Assembly: GCA_964356705.1 (NCBI GenBank)
Contig: CAYHIN010000025.1
Span: 1 to 11,997 of the forward strand
Reading direction: 5' to 3'
DNA length: 11,997 nt
From: CAYHIN01 sp964356705
Lineage (GTDB): Bacteria; Patescibacteriota; Microgenomatia; CAZETR01; Amesbacteraceae
The translations under genes and the position numbers were made by a program. The notes under the pieces are model-generated. The model was not told where the DNA came from, ran no database searches, and saw only the letters and a program-made list of their open reading frames with translations. Below are positions 1 to 7,391 of this stretch, one piece after another. Position 1 is the stretch's first letter, and each line of letters begins with the position of its first letter.

Positions 1-972
1 AGTGGATCGGCAGCAGCAATTGCCGCAGCCCGGGCTATGGTTTCGGGCGGGACGGACACTGGTGGTTCTATTCGATGTCCTGCTAGTTTCTGCTCAGTAC
101 TTGGCCTCAAGCCTACATACAGTCGAGTCAGTCGGTATGGTGTCATTGCCATGGCCTCATCACTTGATTCGGTAGGCCACTTCACTCGCTTTGCCACAGA
201 CAATGCCAGAGTCTTATCAGTCACTGCAGGATTTGATTCTCACGATGTCACGAGCTCAAAACTGCCACTAGATAATTACTCGGATTTCAAAAGAACAGAT
301 TTAAAAGGTCTCAAGATTGGTATTCCCAGGGAGTATATGACACGCGGTTCAAAAATGACCGATGGAATGGACGCAGAAGTTGAGACTTCTGTAGAAAAAA
401 CTCTAGTCGAGTTAGAAAAAACTTTAGGCGCAACCGTCGTCGATATCTCTTTACCCAACACTCCTCATGCTCTCGCCGCTTATTATATTATTCAGCCTGC
501 AGAAGTGTCATCAAATTTGGCCAGATACGACGGTATTCGTTTCGGGAATGACCGAAAGACGTTTGGATCTGAAGCCAAAAGGAGAATTATTTTGGGAACA
601 TACACTCTCTCATCAGGCTATTACGATGCGTATTACAATACTGCTCAAAAGATTCGCACTCTTATCATCGAGGATTTTAAACAAGCGTTTTTAAAAGTTG
701 ATTTGATCATGGCCCCTGTTATGCCCCATCTGCCTTTCAAGATTGGTCAAAAAGTTTCCGATCCTCTGCCTCTTTACCTAGAAGATGTGCTCACTGTTCC
801 CGTAAATCTTGCAGGACTACCAGCCATTTCAATGCCCATCGATATTTTAGACAAGAAGTTCCCAGTAGGACTTCAGGTGATTGCCCCGGCATTCCAAGAA
901 AAGTTATTGTTAGAAGTCGCCAATGTTTATCAACAGGCCACAGCCTGGCACACCTATGAACCATCCCTTTAA
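1..972 (+). CDS. gatA: Glu-tRNA(Gln)/Asp-tRNA(Asn) amidotransferase subunit A, 5'-truncated by window edge
   Basis: The frame is open from base 1 and gives the last 323 residues of GatA, the amidase subunit that releases ammonia from glutamine for GatB to amidate mischarged tRNA. It opens inside the amidase signature (SGSAAAIAAA) and continues through GGTDTGGSIR and the GLKPTYSRVSRYG block. The Ser of GGS (bases 67-69) matches the family nucleophile. By spacing, the cis-Ser lies just left of the window, and the catalytic Lys is further upstream. Downstream blocks are typical: SSLDSVGHFTR, LKGLKIGIPREY, and the C-terminal PVNLAGLPAISMPID and PVGLQVIAP. The stop is TAA at 970-972, and the next gene begins before it. 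An ATG at 37 is only an internal Met. gatC is not visible and may lie upstream. Identity is certain, but Gln versus Asn specificity cannot be read from this sequence. Confidence 0.97.
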   Translation, partial: SGSAAAIAAARAMVSGGTDTGGSIRCPASFCSVLGLKPTYSRVSRYGVIAMASSLDSVGHFTRFATDNARVLSVTAGFDSHDVTSSKLPLDNYSDFKRTDLKGLKIGIPREYMTRGSKMTDGMDAEVETSVEKTLVELEKTLGATVVDISLPNTPHALAAYYIIQPAEVSSNLARYDGIRFGNDRKTFGSEAKRRIILGTYTLSSGYYDAYYNTAQKIRTLIIEDFKQAFLKVDLIMAPVMPHLPFKIGQKVSDPLPLYLEDVLTVPVNLAGLPAISMPIDILDKKFPVGLQVIAPAFQEKLLLEVANVYQQATAWHTYEPSL

Positions 973-2197
973 AAAATTACTCGCTCACAAAAACTTCAAG
1001 CTCCTCTGGAGTTCTCAGTTGTTGTCCCAGCTGACCATCAATCTGGTGAATTTTTCTATTCTCAGTACTATTTTTGAGCAGACGAGTTCATCGATTGCAG
1101 TCTCCCTTCTCTGGGTCGCTTATTCCCTCCCAGCCCTATTTTTTGCCCCATTTTCCGGCAGCATCGTCGACGCGTTTAGTCGGAGAAAAATGATGATCGC
1201 CACCAATTTTTTGCAAGCTATCACCGTTTCACTATATTTATTTGTCCCAGACGGCAAAGTCTTTATTCTCTACGCCCTTGTCTTTATCTACTCGGCTCTC
1301 GACCAGCTGTATCTTCCCAGCCAGCAAGCGTCCCTCCCAAAGATAGTAGGCAAAGAATTGCTCCCATCTGCCAACGGCTTATTTTTGATGACCCAGCAAG
1401 CTTCTTTTTTGGTCGGGTTTGGCCTTGGGGGTATTTTGCTCTCTATCTTTAGTCGGGACGTCACGACCATCATCTCGACCGTCATGCTTCTTCTGGCCAC
1501 TCTGGCCGTCTATATCCTGCCAAAAGATTCACGCAAAGAAAGTGTAGATGAAGAAAAAAATCTCGGGAGATTCTGGGACGATTTCAAAGAAGGTTTTGCT
1601 TTTGTCAGGGGCCATCCTGTCGTCATGTTCCCCCTCCTTCTTATTGTCTTTACCCAGGTATTTATTACCATTATCGCCACCAATCTCCCCTCCTACACCA
1701 AAAATATCTTGGGCATGTCCATAAATCACGCTAGTATTACCCTGGTCGTTCCCGGAGCAGCTGGAGCATTTTTACTCACTTATTATTTGCACAAGATTCT
1801 CAAAAAGACCAGAAAAAAGATCGTGATTCAAAACAGTTTGTTCATGGGCGGCCTGTGTCTTCTGGCTATGGCTGGTCTTCGCTATACCGAAGCTCTTCGC
1901 CTTCCACTCTCTATCGCCGTGGCCGTGGGTCTGGGCATATCTATAGCCGGCGTCATGGTTCCGGCCCAGACCTTGCTTCAGGAGCATACCCCTTCCTGGT
2001 TTAGAGGCCGAGTCTACAGCTCTCTATCGTTCTTACTGATAGGTGCGACTTCAGTGCCGCTCATAATCTCGGCGGCTATCACCGATGCCATTGGCATCTC
2101 TGGCTTGTTTGTGACCCTCGCTGTACTATTGCTATCTATGTGTTATTTCATATACAAAAGGAGCGACCATGTCTTGGTGCACGGTATTAGGATTTGA
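956..2197 (+). CDS. Major facilitator superfamily transporter (MFS_3/EntS-like)
   Basis: This 413-aa polytopic protein has about 12 hydrophobic segments in two halves separated by a charged linker around residues 200-225. Between TM2 and TM3 it has the MFS motif A, GSIVDAFSRRK (residues 68-78), with the conserved Asp and basic cluster. The C-terminal half carries WFRGRVYSS, typical of the MFS_3 drug/siderophore exporter group. It probably exports a small molecule by proton exchange, but the substrate cannot be inferred. I chose ATG 956 (MNHPFKKLLAHKNFKLLW) because MFS_3 proteins normally start just before the nFrxLw element. An in-frame ATG at 923 would add 11 residues and deepen the overlap with gatA. 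With ATG 956 the gene overlaps gatA by 17 nt and gatB by 29 nt, so translational coupling is likely. No clear ribosome binding site precedes it. The stop is TGA. Confidence 0.9.
   Translation: MNHPFKKLLAHKNFKLLWSSQLLSQLTINLVNFSILSTIFEQTSSSIAVSLLWVAYSLPALFFAPFSGSIVDAFSRRKMMIATNFLQAITVSLYLFVPDGKVFILYALVFIYSALDQLYLPSQQASLPKIVGKELLPSANGLFLMTQQASFLVGFGLGGILLSIFSRDVTTIISTVMLLLATLAVYILPKDSRKESVDEEKNLGRFWDDFKEGFAFVRGHPVVMFPLLLIVFTQVFITIIATNLPSYTKNILGMSINHASITLVVPGAAGAFLLTYYLHKILKKTRKKIVIQNSLFMGGLCLLAMAGLRYTEALRLPLSIAVAVGLGISIAGVMVPAQTLLQEHTPSWFRGRVYSSLSFLLIGATSVPLIISAAITDAIGISGLFVTLAVLLLSMCYFIYKRSDHVLVHGIRI
2156..2163 (+). promoter_or_regulatory. Ribosome binding site of gatB (AAAAGGAG)
   Basis: AAAAGGAG ends 5 nt before the gatB ATG at 2169 and lies inside the 3' end of the MFS gene. 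It is the best Shine-Dalgarno match before any gene in the window and supports both the gatB start and the 29-nt overlap. Most other genes here have no such element. Confidence 0.8.
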
Positions 2198-3422
2198 GGT
2201 CCACGTAGAGTTGGGGACTAAGTCCAAGATGTTTTGTGGTTGTCCAGCAGAGCATTTTGGTAGACCTCCCAACAGTCAGACTTGTCCCGTGTGCCTAGGT
2301 CTTCCCGGAGCGCTTCCTGTTCCAAATCAAAAAGCCATAGAGTGGTGTATCCAGCTGGGACTGGCTCTAAATTGTGAGATAAATTTGTTCTCGAAGTTTG
2401 ACCGCAAAAACTATTTTTATCCAGATCTGCCCAAAGGTTATCAGATCAGTCAGTACGATCTCCCATTTTGTTTTGGTGGTTTTCTCGACTTGCCATCAGG
2501 TAAGCGAATTCGCATTCGAAGAGTCCACATGGAGGAAGACACCGGCAAGTTGTCTCATGTCATCCTGAACGACAGTGAAGGATCCAGAAACGTCACTCTC
2601 ATCGATTTTAATCGTAGTGGAGTTCCCTTAGTAGAGATAGTTACCGAGCCCGATTTTGATAACCCCGATACTGGGACCGAGTTCTTAAAAGAAGTCCAGC
2701 AGATTATAAGGACTCTGGGTATCTCGACTGCAGACATGGAAAAGGGCTCCATGCGCCTCGAAGCCAACATTTCAGTAAAAAAAGAAGGGGATCCGCTGCC
2801 CGATTACCGAGTGGAGGTAAAAAATGTCAATTCCTTTAGATTTATAAAAAAAGCCATCGAGTTCGAAGTCGCCCGTCAGATCAAATTACTCGAGTCAGGT
2901 CTGACTCCAGATCAGGAGACCAGAGGATTCAGTGAAGCCAAAGGGGAGACTGTGCTACAAAGAAGCAAGGAAGACGCCCAAGATTACAGATATTTCCCAG
3001 AACCCGATATTCCCCCTCTAGAATTTACCGCCGAGCAGATCGCAAAATGGCGCTCGCAGTTACCTGCTCTCCCAGCCCAAATTAGGGCTGATCTGACGAC
3101 CAAATACAATCTGCCAGACAACTATGTCAAAGTCATTTCTGCAGACGAAACTATGCTGGCATCTTTTATGCAAAGTCCCACGCTTGCCACAGCCAATTCT
3201 CTGGTCAACAAGCGATCGGTCCAAGTAGCTGACTCCTCAATAACAGGTGATCAGATTCGCACTGTCGCCCAAAGAATTGTGGATGCCAATCCCAAAGCAG
3301 TCGCAGACATCAAATCGGGCAAAACCCAAGTCATCGGTTTCCTGGTCGGCCAGGTAAAAAAAGAATTAGGAAATATTGATATCCTCGCGGCTCAAAAAAT
3401 TATTACTGATCTGATCTCTTAG
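2169..3422 (+). CDS. gatB: Glu-tRNA(Gln)/Asp-tRNA(Asn) amidotransferase subunit B, compact
   Basis: GatB binds mischarged tRNA and, with ATP and ammonia channelled from GatA, amidates its Glu or Asp. The 417-aa product has GFEVHVEL at 8-15 (Glu10, His12). It also has four cysteines in a zinc-type pattern (Cys23-x-Cys25 and Cys39-x-x-Cys42), FDRKNYFYPDLPKGYQISQ at 77-95, HMEEDTGKLSH at 120-130, and FNRSGVPLVEIVTEPDF at 147-163. The C-terminus keeps the YqeY-like tail ending NPKAVADIKSGKTQVIGFLVGQV. Two features are odd. Residues 131-143 form an insertion between GKLSH and LIDFNR, about 8-9 residues longer than I expect, encoded by a palindromic repeat. The region between about 335 and 365 is also much shorter than in the usual 470-500 aa GatB, so part of the helical/tail module is missing. 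The frame is intact, so I read it as functional. The start is set by the AAAAGGAG site; the stop is TAG. Confidence 0.97.
   Translation: MSWCTVLGFEVHVELGTKSKMFCGCPAEHFGRPPNSQTCPVCLGLPGALPVPNQKAIEWCIQLGLALNCEINLFSKFDRKNYFYPDLPKGYQISQYDLPFCFGGFLDLPSGKRIRIRRVHMEEDTGKLSHVILNDSEGSRNVTLIDFNRSGVPLVEIVTEPDFDNPDTGTEFLKEVQQIIRTLGISTADMEKGSMRLEANISVKKEGDPLPDYRVEVKNVNSFRFIKKAIEFEVARQIKLLESGLTPDQETRGFSEAKGETVLQRSKEDAQDYRYFPEPDIPPLEFTAEQIAKWRSQLPALPAQIRADLTTKYNLPDNYVKVISADETMLASFMQSPTLATANSLVNKRSVQVADSSITGDQIRTVAQRIVDANPKAVADIKSGKTQVIGFLVGQVKKELGNIDILAAQKIITDLIS
2559..2585 (+). repeat. Palindromic GTCATCCTGA...GAAGGATCC repeat, in-frame copy inside gatB
   Basis: This 27-nt unit begins GTCATCCTGAACGA and ends AGTGAAGGATCC. 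It matches the reverse complement of 8121-8146 except for two transitions (C/T at base 6 and G/A near the end) and one extra C. The extra base makes the length 27, exactly nine codons (VILNDSEGS, GatB residues 131-139). It sits where GatB orthologues normally have only a few residues between the GKLxH and DFNR blocks. Sequence identity to the other copies is directly visible; mobility is inferred. Confidence 0.8.
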
Positions 3423-3548
3423 TTACTTATGCCTCTTTTTACCGTTGTCCCGATTCCGATACTGATGAGAAAGTATCACTGCAAAACCCACTCCCAACAA
3501 AAGCAGAAAAGTAATTCCACTATTCAATATTTCTACAACTGTATACAT
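3423..3548 (-). CDS. 41-aa single-span membrane protein, unrecognised
   Basis: A short minus-strand frame runs from ATG at 3548 to TAA at 3425-3423. Residues about 11-27 are strongly hydrophobic (GITFLLLLGVGFAVILS), followed by a basic tail (HQYRNRDNGKKRHK). The layout is that of a one-helix membrane protein, probably with its C-terminus in the cytoplasm by the positive-inside rule. It begins 2 nt after the stop of the upstream 66-aa gene (TAG-AC-ATG), which suggests coupled translation. Its stop is directly adjacent to the gatB stop on the other strand. There is no Shine-Dalgarno sequence. I do not recognise a family. Small accessory subunits and membrane-acting peptides share this shape, but nothing selects between them. 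Confidence 0.5.
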   Translation of the reverse strand: MYTVVEILNSGITFLLLLGVGFAVILSHQYRNRDNGKKRHK

Positions 3549-3550
3549 GT

Positions 3551-3751
3551 CTAAATTGTATCACGTTTCTTCAACTGCAATGTCCAAAGTGAAAGACCGA
3601 AAAAGACCGCACCAGAGGAAAAGCACCTAAACAAAAAGACTACTTCAGCGTCAGATATTACAGCCGGAACCAGAAGCCCAGCGGCAAACAAACTCTTGGC
3701 GATATCCATAAACAAGTCAGATATCTTGGTGAGTTGCTCGTTGTTAAACAT
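3551..3751 (-). CDS. 66-aa two-span membrane protein, hypothetical
   Basis: The product starts MFNNEQLTKISDLFMDIAKS, then has two hydrophobic segments at about 20-33 and 37-59, and ends with a basic LKKRDTI tail. The amphipathic start followed by two helices resembles widespread tiny bacterial membrane proteins of unknown function; this is a pattern impression, not a family assignment. The gene lies in the otherwise non-coding gatB-dnaE gap, is divergent from dnaE, and is followed 2 nt later by a second small membrane-protein gene. On its strand, TATATT (3765-3760) lies 8 nt before the ATG and could be a -10 giving a very short or absent leader, but there is no good -35. There is no Shine-Dalgarno sequence. 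Confidence 0.6.
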   Translation of the reverse strand: MFNNEQLTKISDLFMDIAKSLFAAGLLVPAVISDAEVVFLFRCFSSGAVFFGLSLWTLQLKKRDTI

Positions 3752-3769
3752 TCGAGTTTAATATATCAT
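3741..3769 (+). promoter_or_regulatory. Candidate promoter of dnaE
   Basis: TTGTTA (3741-3746, 4 of 6 to TTGACA) and TATCAT (3764-3769, 5 of 6 to TATAAT) are separated by exactly 17 nt. Transcription would begin near 3776, giving a leader of about 36 nt that contains the inverted repeat at 3781-3797. It overlaps the start of the divergent 66-aa gene. This is sequence match only. Confidence 0.4.
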
Positions 3770-3780
3770 TATGAATGAAA

Positions 3781-3797
3781 CAGTCGTTGATCGACTG
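3781..3797. repeat. Inverted repeat CAGTCG-TTGAT-CGACTG before dnaE
   Basis: Two perfect 6-bp arms are separated by 5 nt and lie 14 nt upstream of the dnaE ATG. The element is in the divergent intergenic region. It could be a protein-binding operator or, if the proposed dnaE promoter is right, a small hairpin in the dnaE leader. It has no T-run, so it is not a terminator. Confidence 0.5.
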
Positions 3798-3811
3798 AGA
3801 ACATAAAAAAT

Positions 3812-6800
3812 ATGTCTGCCGACTTCGTCCATCTTCACGTCCACTCCGAGTACTCTCTTCTCGACGGCCTTTCCAAGATCAAAAAAATGGTCAAAAAAGC
3901 CCGTGAATACGAGATGAATTCTCTGGCCCTCACCGACCACGGCGTCATGTATGGAGCGATCGAGTTTTACAAAGAATGCACCAAGGAAGGGGTCAAGCCG
4001 CTCATTGGTATGGAGGGCTATATCGTAAATCGGGATTTGCATGATAAGTCCGGCAAGGGGGAAAACAATCATTTACTACTTCTCGCCAAAAATCACGAAG
4101 GTTACAAAAACCTCATGAAATTGTCATCTATAGCCCAGCTCGAGGGCTTTTATTATCGTCCCCGTTTTGACAAAGAAACGCTAAAAAAATATTCAAAAGG
4201 ATTGATCGCCACATCTACCTGTCCCAAAGGCGAAGTGGGCCAGCTGCTTATGGGTGGCAATTACGAAGAGGCCAAAAAAGCCGTGGAATGGTACGCAGAT
4301 CTGTTTGGCCCGGAAAACTATTATCTGGAGATCCAAAGGCATTTTTACCAGGACTATTTTGATAGTGTCAAAAATCAGCCCAAGGTCCTCTCCAAGCTGC
4401 AAGATATGGTCAAGACCGAAAAAATTTGGGTGGACGGTATCGTCAAGATCAGTAGAGAGCTAGGTCTGCCCTTAGTCGCCACCAACGATGCTCATTACAT
4501 CAATCAGACAGACGCCACTGCCCAAGATGCCCTGGTCTGTATCAGTACCGGAAAAAACGTCTCCGATGTCGAGCGCATCCGCTACATAGACACTCCGACC
4601 TTTTTCCTAAGAAGCGGCGAAGAGATGAAAAATATCTTCATGGACTTCCCCGATGCTATCTCCAACACTCAAAAGATTGCAGACATGTGTGATCTTCAGC
4701 TCGAGTTGGGTAAATCAATTTTTCCCAAAGTAGTAGTCCCAGATGCCAAAGATCCAAGCGACTATCTAACAGAACAAGTTTACGAAAAAATATCAAATCG
4801 TTACGAAATCCAAACAGAAGAGATAAAAAAACGTACAAGTTATGAATTAGAAGTAATTATCAAAAAAAACCTCGCCACCTATTTTCTCCTCATGTCCGAT
4901 CTCGCAAACTGGTGCACAGATCAGGGAATTATCATCAACACCCGAGGTTCCGCCGCCGGCTCTATCGTGTCTTACATCTTGGGCATCACCACCGTCGACC
5001 CCATAAAGTATCTCCTGCCTTTTGAGCGGTTTCTAAATCCCTTTCGACCCACCTCTCCGGATATCGATCTAGACATTGCCGACGATCGCCGTGAAGAGCT
5101 GATCGGCTATATTAGTCAAAAATATGGGGCCGAAAACGTAGCCCAGATCTGCACTTTTGGAAGAATGCTCGCCCGAGCCGCCGTTCGTGATATGACCCGA
5201 GTACTTGGCCATCCATATGCAGTGGGTGATCGGCTCGCCAAAGTCATTCCCCTAGGCGCCCAGGGTTTTCCCATGACCATCGATCGTGCTCTCTACGAGT
5301 CGCCAGAATTTAAAGTCATTTACGACACCGATCCCGTTTCAAAGCAGATTGTGGATCTGGCTCGCGAAATAGAAGGCAACTCTCGTCACATCTCAGTTCA
5401 CGCCGCAGGCATCGTCATCTCACCAGATCTGATGACCAATTACACTCCTCTCCAATACGAGCCCAACGGCACCAAGGTCATTACTCAGTACGAAATGCAC
5501 TCGCTTCTAGATGAATATGGTGGGGTAGGTTTAGTAAAAGTAGACGTACTCGGTATCAGAAACTTGTCTATTTTGGGAGCAGCCCGCGACCTGATAGAAA
5601 AAAGTCGAGGTATTAAAATAGATTTGGGTAAGATTCCCATAGACGATAAAAAAACTTTTGCCATGTTAGCGAGAGGCGAAACTATGGGGACTTTCCAGCT
5701 AGGCGGCAGCGGCATGACCAAATGGCTCAAAGAGCTCAAACCAAATCGTGTCGAAGATCTTATGAACATGGTGGCCATCTTTAGACCAGGCCCCATGGCC
5801 AATATTCCCGAGTACATTGATCGCAAAAACGGCAAGAAAAAGGTCGAGTATTACCATCCCAAGATGGAAAAATATCTAGACAAATCATATGGCATCTTGG
5901 TCTATCAGGATGATGTTTTGTTTACAGCTCTCGAAATAGCCGGTTACACTTGGGAATCAGTCGACAAGTTTAGAAAAGCCATCGGCAAAAAGATCCCAGA
6001 GGAGATGGCCAAACAGCACGAGATCTTCGTCGAAGGCTGTCAAAAGACTTCCGGCATGACAAAAGATGAAGCCGAAAAACTTTGGGACCTCTTCGTGCCT
6101 TTCCAAGGATACGGATTCAACAAAGCCCACGCTGCCTCGTATGGGATAGTCTCGTATCAGACCGCATATCTGAAGGCCAACTATCCAGTGGAATATATGA
6201 CCGCTCTTCTGACCGCCGAAAGTGGCAATACTGAAAAGATCGTGGAGGCCATCGATGAGTGCAAGCGCATGAAGATCAAGGTCCTAGCCCCCGATGTAAA
6301 CAAGTCCGATACTCAGTTTACAATCGAGGATGGCACCAGTATTCGCTTTGGTTTGTCAGCGATAAAAAATGTCGGCGACGTCGCCATCACCTTAATATTA
6401 GAAGCTCGCACAGCCGGACCATTTACGTCTCTCACCGATCTGTGTCTGCGAGTCGACGCAGGTAAGGTAAATCGCAAGGTTTTGGAAAGTCTGATAAAAA
6501 CCGGTGCTCTAGATACTTTTGGCAAGAGGTCGGCCATGCTAGCAGGCCTTGATAAGATCCGTGAGTCCGGCATGTCTGTCAACAAAGCCAAAAATCTCGG
6601 ACAGTTTAGTTTATTTGGTGAAGAAGAGGGACCAAAAGACACGACCGACAATCTGCCGGATATCGACGAGATCGAAAAAAAGCAAAAGCTAAATCTAGAA
6701 AAAGAATTGCTGGGATTCTATCTGACTGAGCATCCCCACGCCCAAAGTCTGGGAGAAGCCTATGCCTCCGGTCTCCCTACGCACAAGATCTCAGATCTCT

Positions 6801-7375
6801 ACCAGGGCGAGCACTCCGGCCAGACCGTGACCGTCGTTGGAGTAGTCGAGTCTTGTCGCAACGTAGTGACCAAGGCCAAAGGTGAAGCCATGTGTTTTGC
6901 CAAGATTACGGATCTCTCAAAAGCCGTCGAAGTGGTAGTCTTTCCCAAGACTTATGCCACCACAAATTTGTGCTGGCAAATAGACAATCTGGTTATAGTC
7001 ACCGGCCGGCTGGAAAATAGAACGATCATCGAGACCGAAGGGGACGAAGAAGAAGTGGAACAGACCTACACGCTTATAGCCGATACCGCAGCTCAGTTTA
7101 CAGGTCCAGATACAGTCTTACCCAAAGCCCAAAACAGCAAATATTCAAAACCAGCCACTCAGCCATCTAGCCATATAGCCATCTCAATAACAATCCCCAG
7201 AGGCACTCCCCAATCAAAGTTAGTCACTCTCAATAGTCTTCTTCAGGCCAGCAAAGGTGACCGCCCAGCCGAGCTGATCTTTGAAGGCGTAGTCCCCGCC
7301 AAGATCCTCCCCCTCCCCTTCGGCCTGACCTGGTCCGAGGATCTAAAAACAAAAATCGACATTCTGTTTTCCTAG
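3812..7375 (+). CDS. dnaE: DNA polymerase III subunit alpha (replicative polymerase)
   Basis: This 1187-aa protein is full length for the DnaE family and synthesises the chromosome with the sliding clamp. The PHP domain (1-230) keeps every expected metal ligand: His7 and His9, Asp18, His43, Glu68, His87, Cys137, Asp226 and His228. It may therefore have proofreading activity of the Thermus/mycobacterial type, unlike E. coli DnaE. The C-family palm has Asp419 and Asp421 in PDIDLDIADD and Asp578 in LVKVDVLG, matching the E. coli catalytic trio. The fingers include FNKAHAASYGIVSYQTAYLK (769-788). A helix-hairpin-helix region is at about 840-905, a clamp-binding motif QFSLF at 931-935, an OB fold at about 1003-1095, and a C-terminal domain to 1187. 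The start at MSADFVHLHVHSEYSLLDG is the canonical one, although no Shine-Dalgarno sequence precedes it. There is no intein. The stop is TAG, followed by two more stops. Confidence 0.98.
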   Translation: MSADFVHLHVHSEYSLLDGLSKIKKMVKKAREYEMNSLALTDHGVMYGAIEFYKECTKEGVKPLIGMEGYIVNRDLHDKSGKGENNHLLLLAKNHEGYKNLMKLSSIAQLEGFYYRPRFDKETLKKYSKGLIATSTCPKGEVGQLLMGGNYEEAKKAVEWYADLFGPENYYLEIQRHFYQDYFDSVKNQPKVLSKLQDMVKTEKIWVDGIVKISRELGLPLVATNDAHYINQTDATAQDALVCISTGKNVSDVERIRYIDTPTFFLRSGEEMKNIFMDFPDAISNTQKIADMCDLQLELGKSIFPKVVVPDAKDPSDYLTEQVYEKISNRYEIQTEEIKKRTSYELEVIIKKNLATYFLLMSDLANWCTDQGIIINTRGSAAGSIVSYILGITTVDPIKYLLPFERFLNPFRPTSPDIDLDIADDRREELIGYISQKYGAENVAQICTFGRMLARAAVRDMTRVLGHPYAVGDRLAKVIPLGAQGFPMTIDRALYESPEFKVIYDTDPVSKQIVDLAREIEGNSRHISVHAAGIVISPDLMTNYTPLQYEPNGTKVITQYEMHSLLDEYGGVGLVKVDVLGIRNLSILGAARDLIEKSRGIKIDLGKIPIDDKKTFAMLARGETMGTFQLGGSGMTKWLKELKPNRVEDLMNMVAIFRPGPMANIPEYIDRKNGKKKVEYYHPKMEKYLDKSYGILVYQDDVLFTALEIAGYTWESVDKFRKAIGKKIPEEMAKQHEIFVEGCQKTSGMTKDEAEKLWDLFVPFQGYGFNKAHAASYGIVSYQTAYLKANYPVEYMTALLTAESGNTEKIVEAIDECKRMKIKVLAPDVNKSDTQFTIEDGTSIRFGLSAIKNVGDVAITLILEARTAGPFTSLTDLCLRVDAGKVNRKVLESLIKTGALDTFGKRSAMLAGLDKIRESGMSVNKAKNLGQFSLFGEEEGPKDTTDNLPDIDEIEKKQKLNLEKELLGFYLTEHPHAQSLGEAYASGLPTHKISDLYQGEHSGQTVTVVGVVESCRNVVTKAKGEAMCFAKITDLSKAVEVVVFPKTYATTNLCWQIDNLVIVTGRLENRTIIETEGDEEEVEQTYTLIADTAAQFTGPDTVLPKAQNSKYSKPATQPSSHIAISITIPRGTPQSKLVTLNSLLQASKGDRPAELIFEGVVPAKILPLPFGLTWSEDLKTKIDILFS

Positions 7376-7384
7376 TAGTAATAT
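7356..7384 (+). promoter_or_regulatory. Candidate leaderless promoter of the 76-aa gene
   Basis: TCGACA (7356-7361, 5 of 6 to TTGACA) and TAATAT (7379-7384, fits TANNNT, 4 of 6 to TATAAT) are spaced by 17 nt. The ATG is 7 nt after the -10, so transcription would begin at or next to the start codon. The -35 lies inside the dnaE coding sequence. Read-through from dnaE remains possible. Confidence 0.35.
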
Positions 7385-7391
7385 TAAATCC

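Noticed and set aside
923..955. Upstream ATG for the MFS gene
   Set aside because: It would add 11 atypical residues (MFINRPQPGTP) that are simply the out-of-frame gatA end; ATG 956 fits the family N-terminus.
1559..1572. AATCTC-GG-GAGATT inverted repeat in the MFS gene
   Set aside because: The arms are only 6 bp within coding sequence and there is no related copy; chance is a sufficient explanation.
3758..4072. 104-codon minus-strand frame over the start of dnaE
   Set aside because: It lies opposite the conserved PHP domain and its translation has no recognisable motif; it is a shadow of dnaE codon structure.
5485..5835. 116-codon minus-strand frame inside dnaE
   Set aside because: It is antisense to conserved polymerase motifs, with biased low-complexity composition; no independent support.
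6313..6651. 112-codon minus-strand frame inside dnaE
   Set aside because: It is antisense to the helix-hairpin-helix and clamp-binding region of dnaE, with no start signal or motif.
3812..7375. Intein or split dnaE
   Set aside because: The length (1187 aa) and uninterrupted motif order match ordinary DnaE; no splicing-domain motifs are present.
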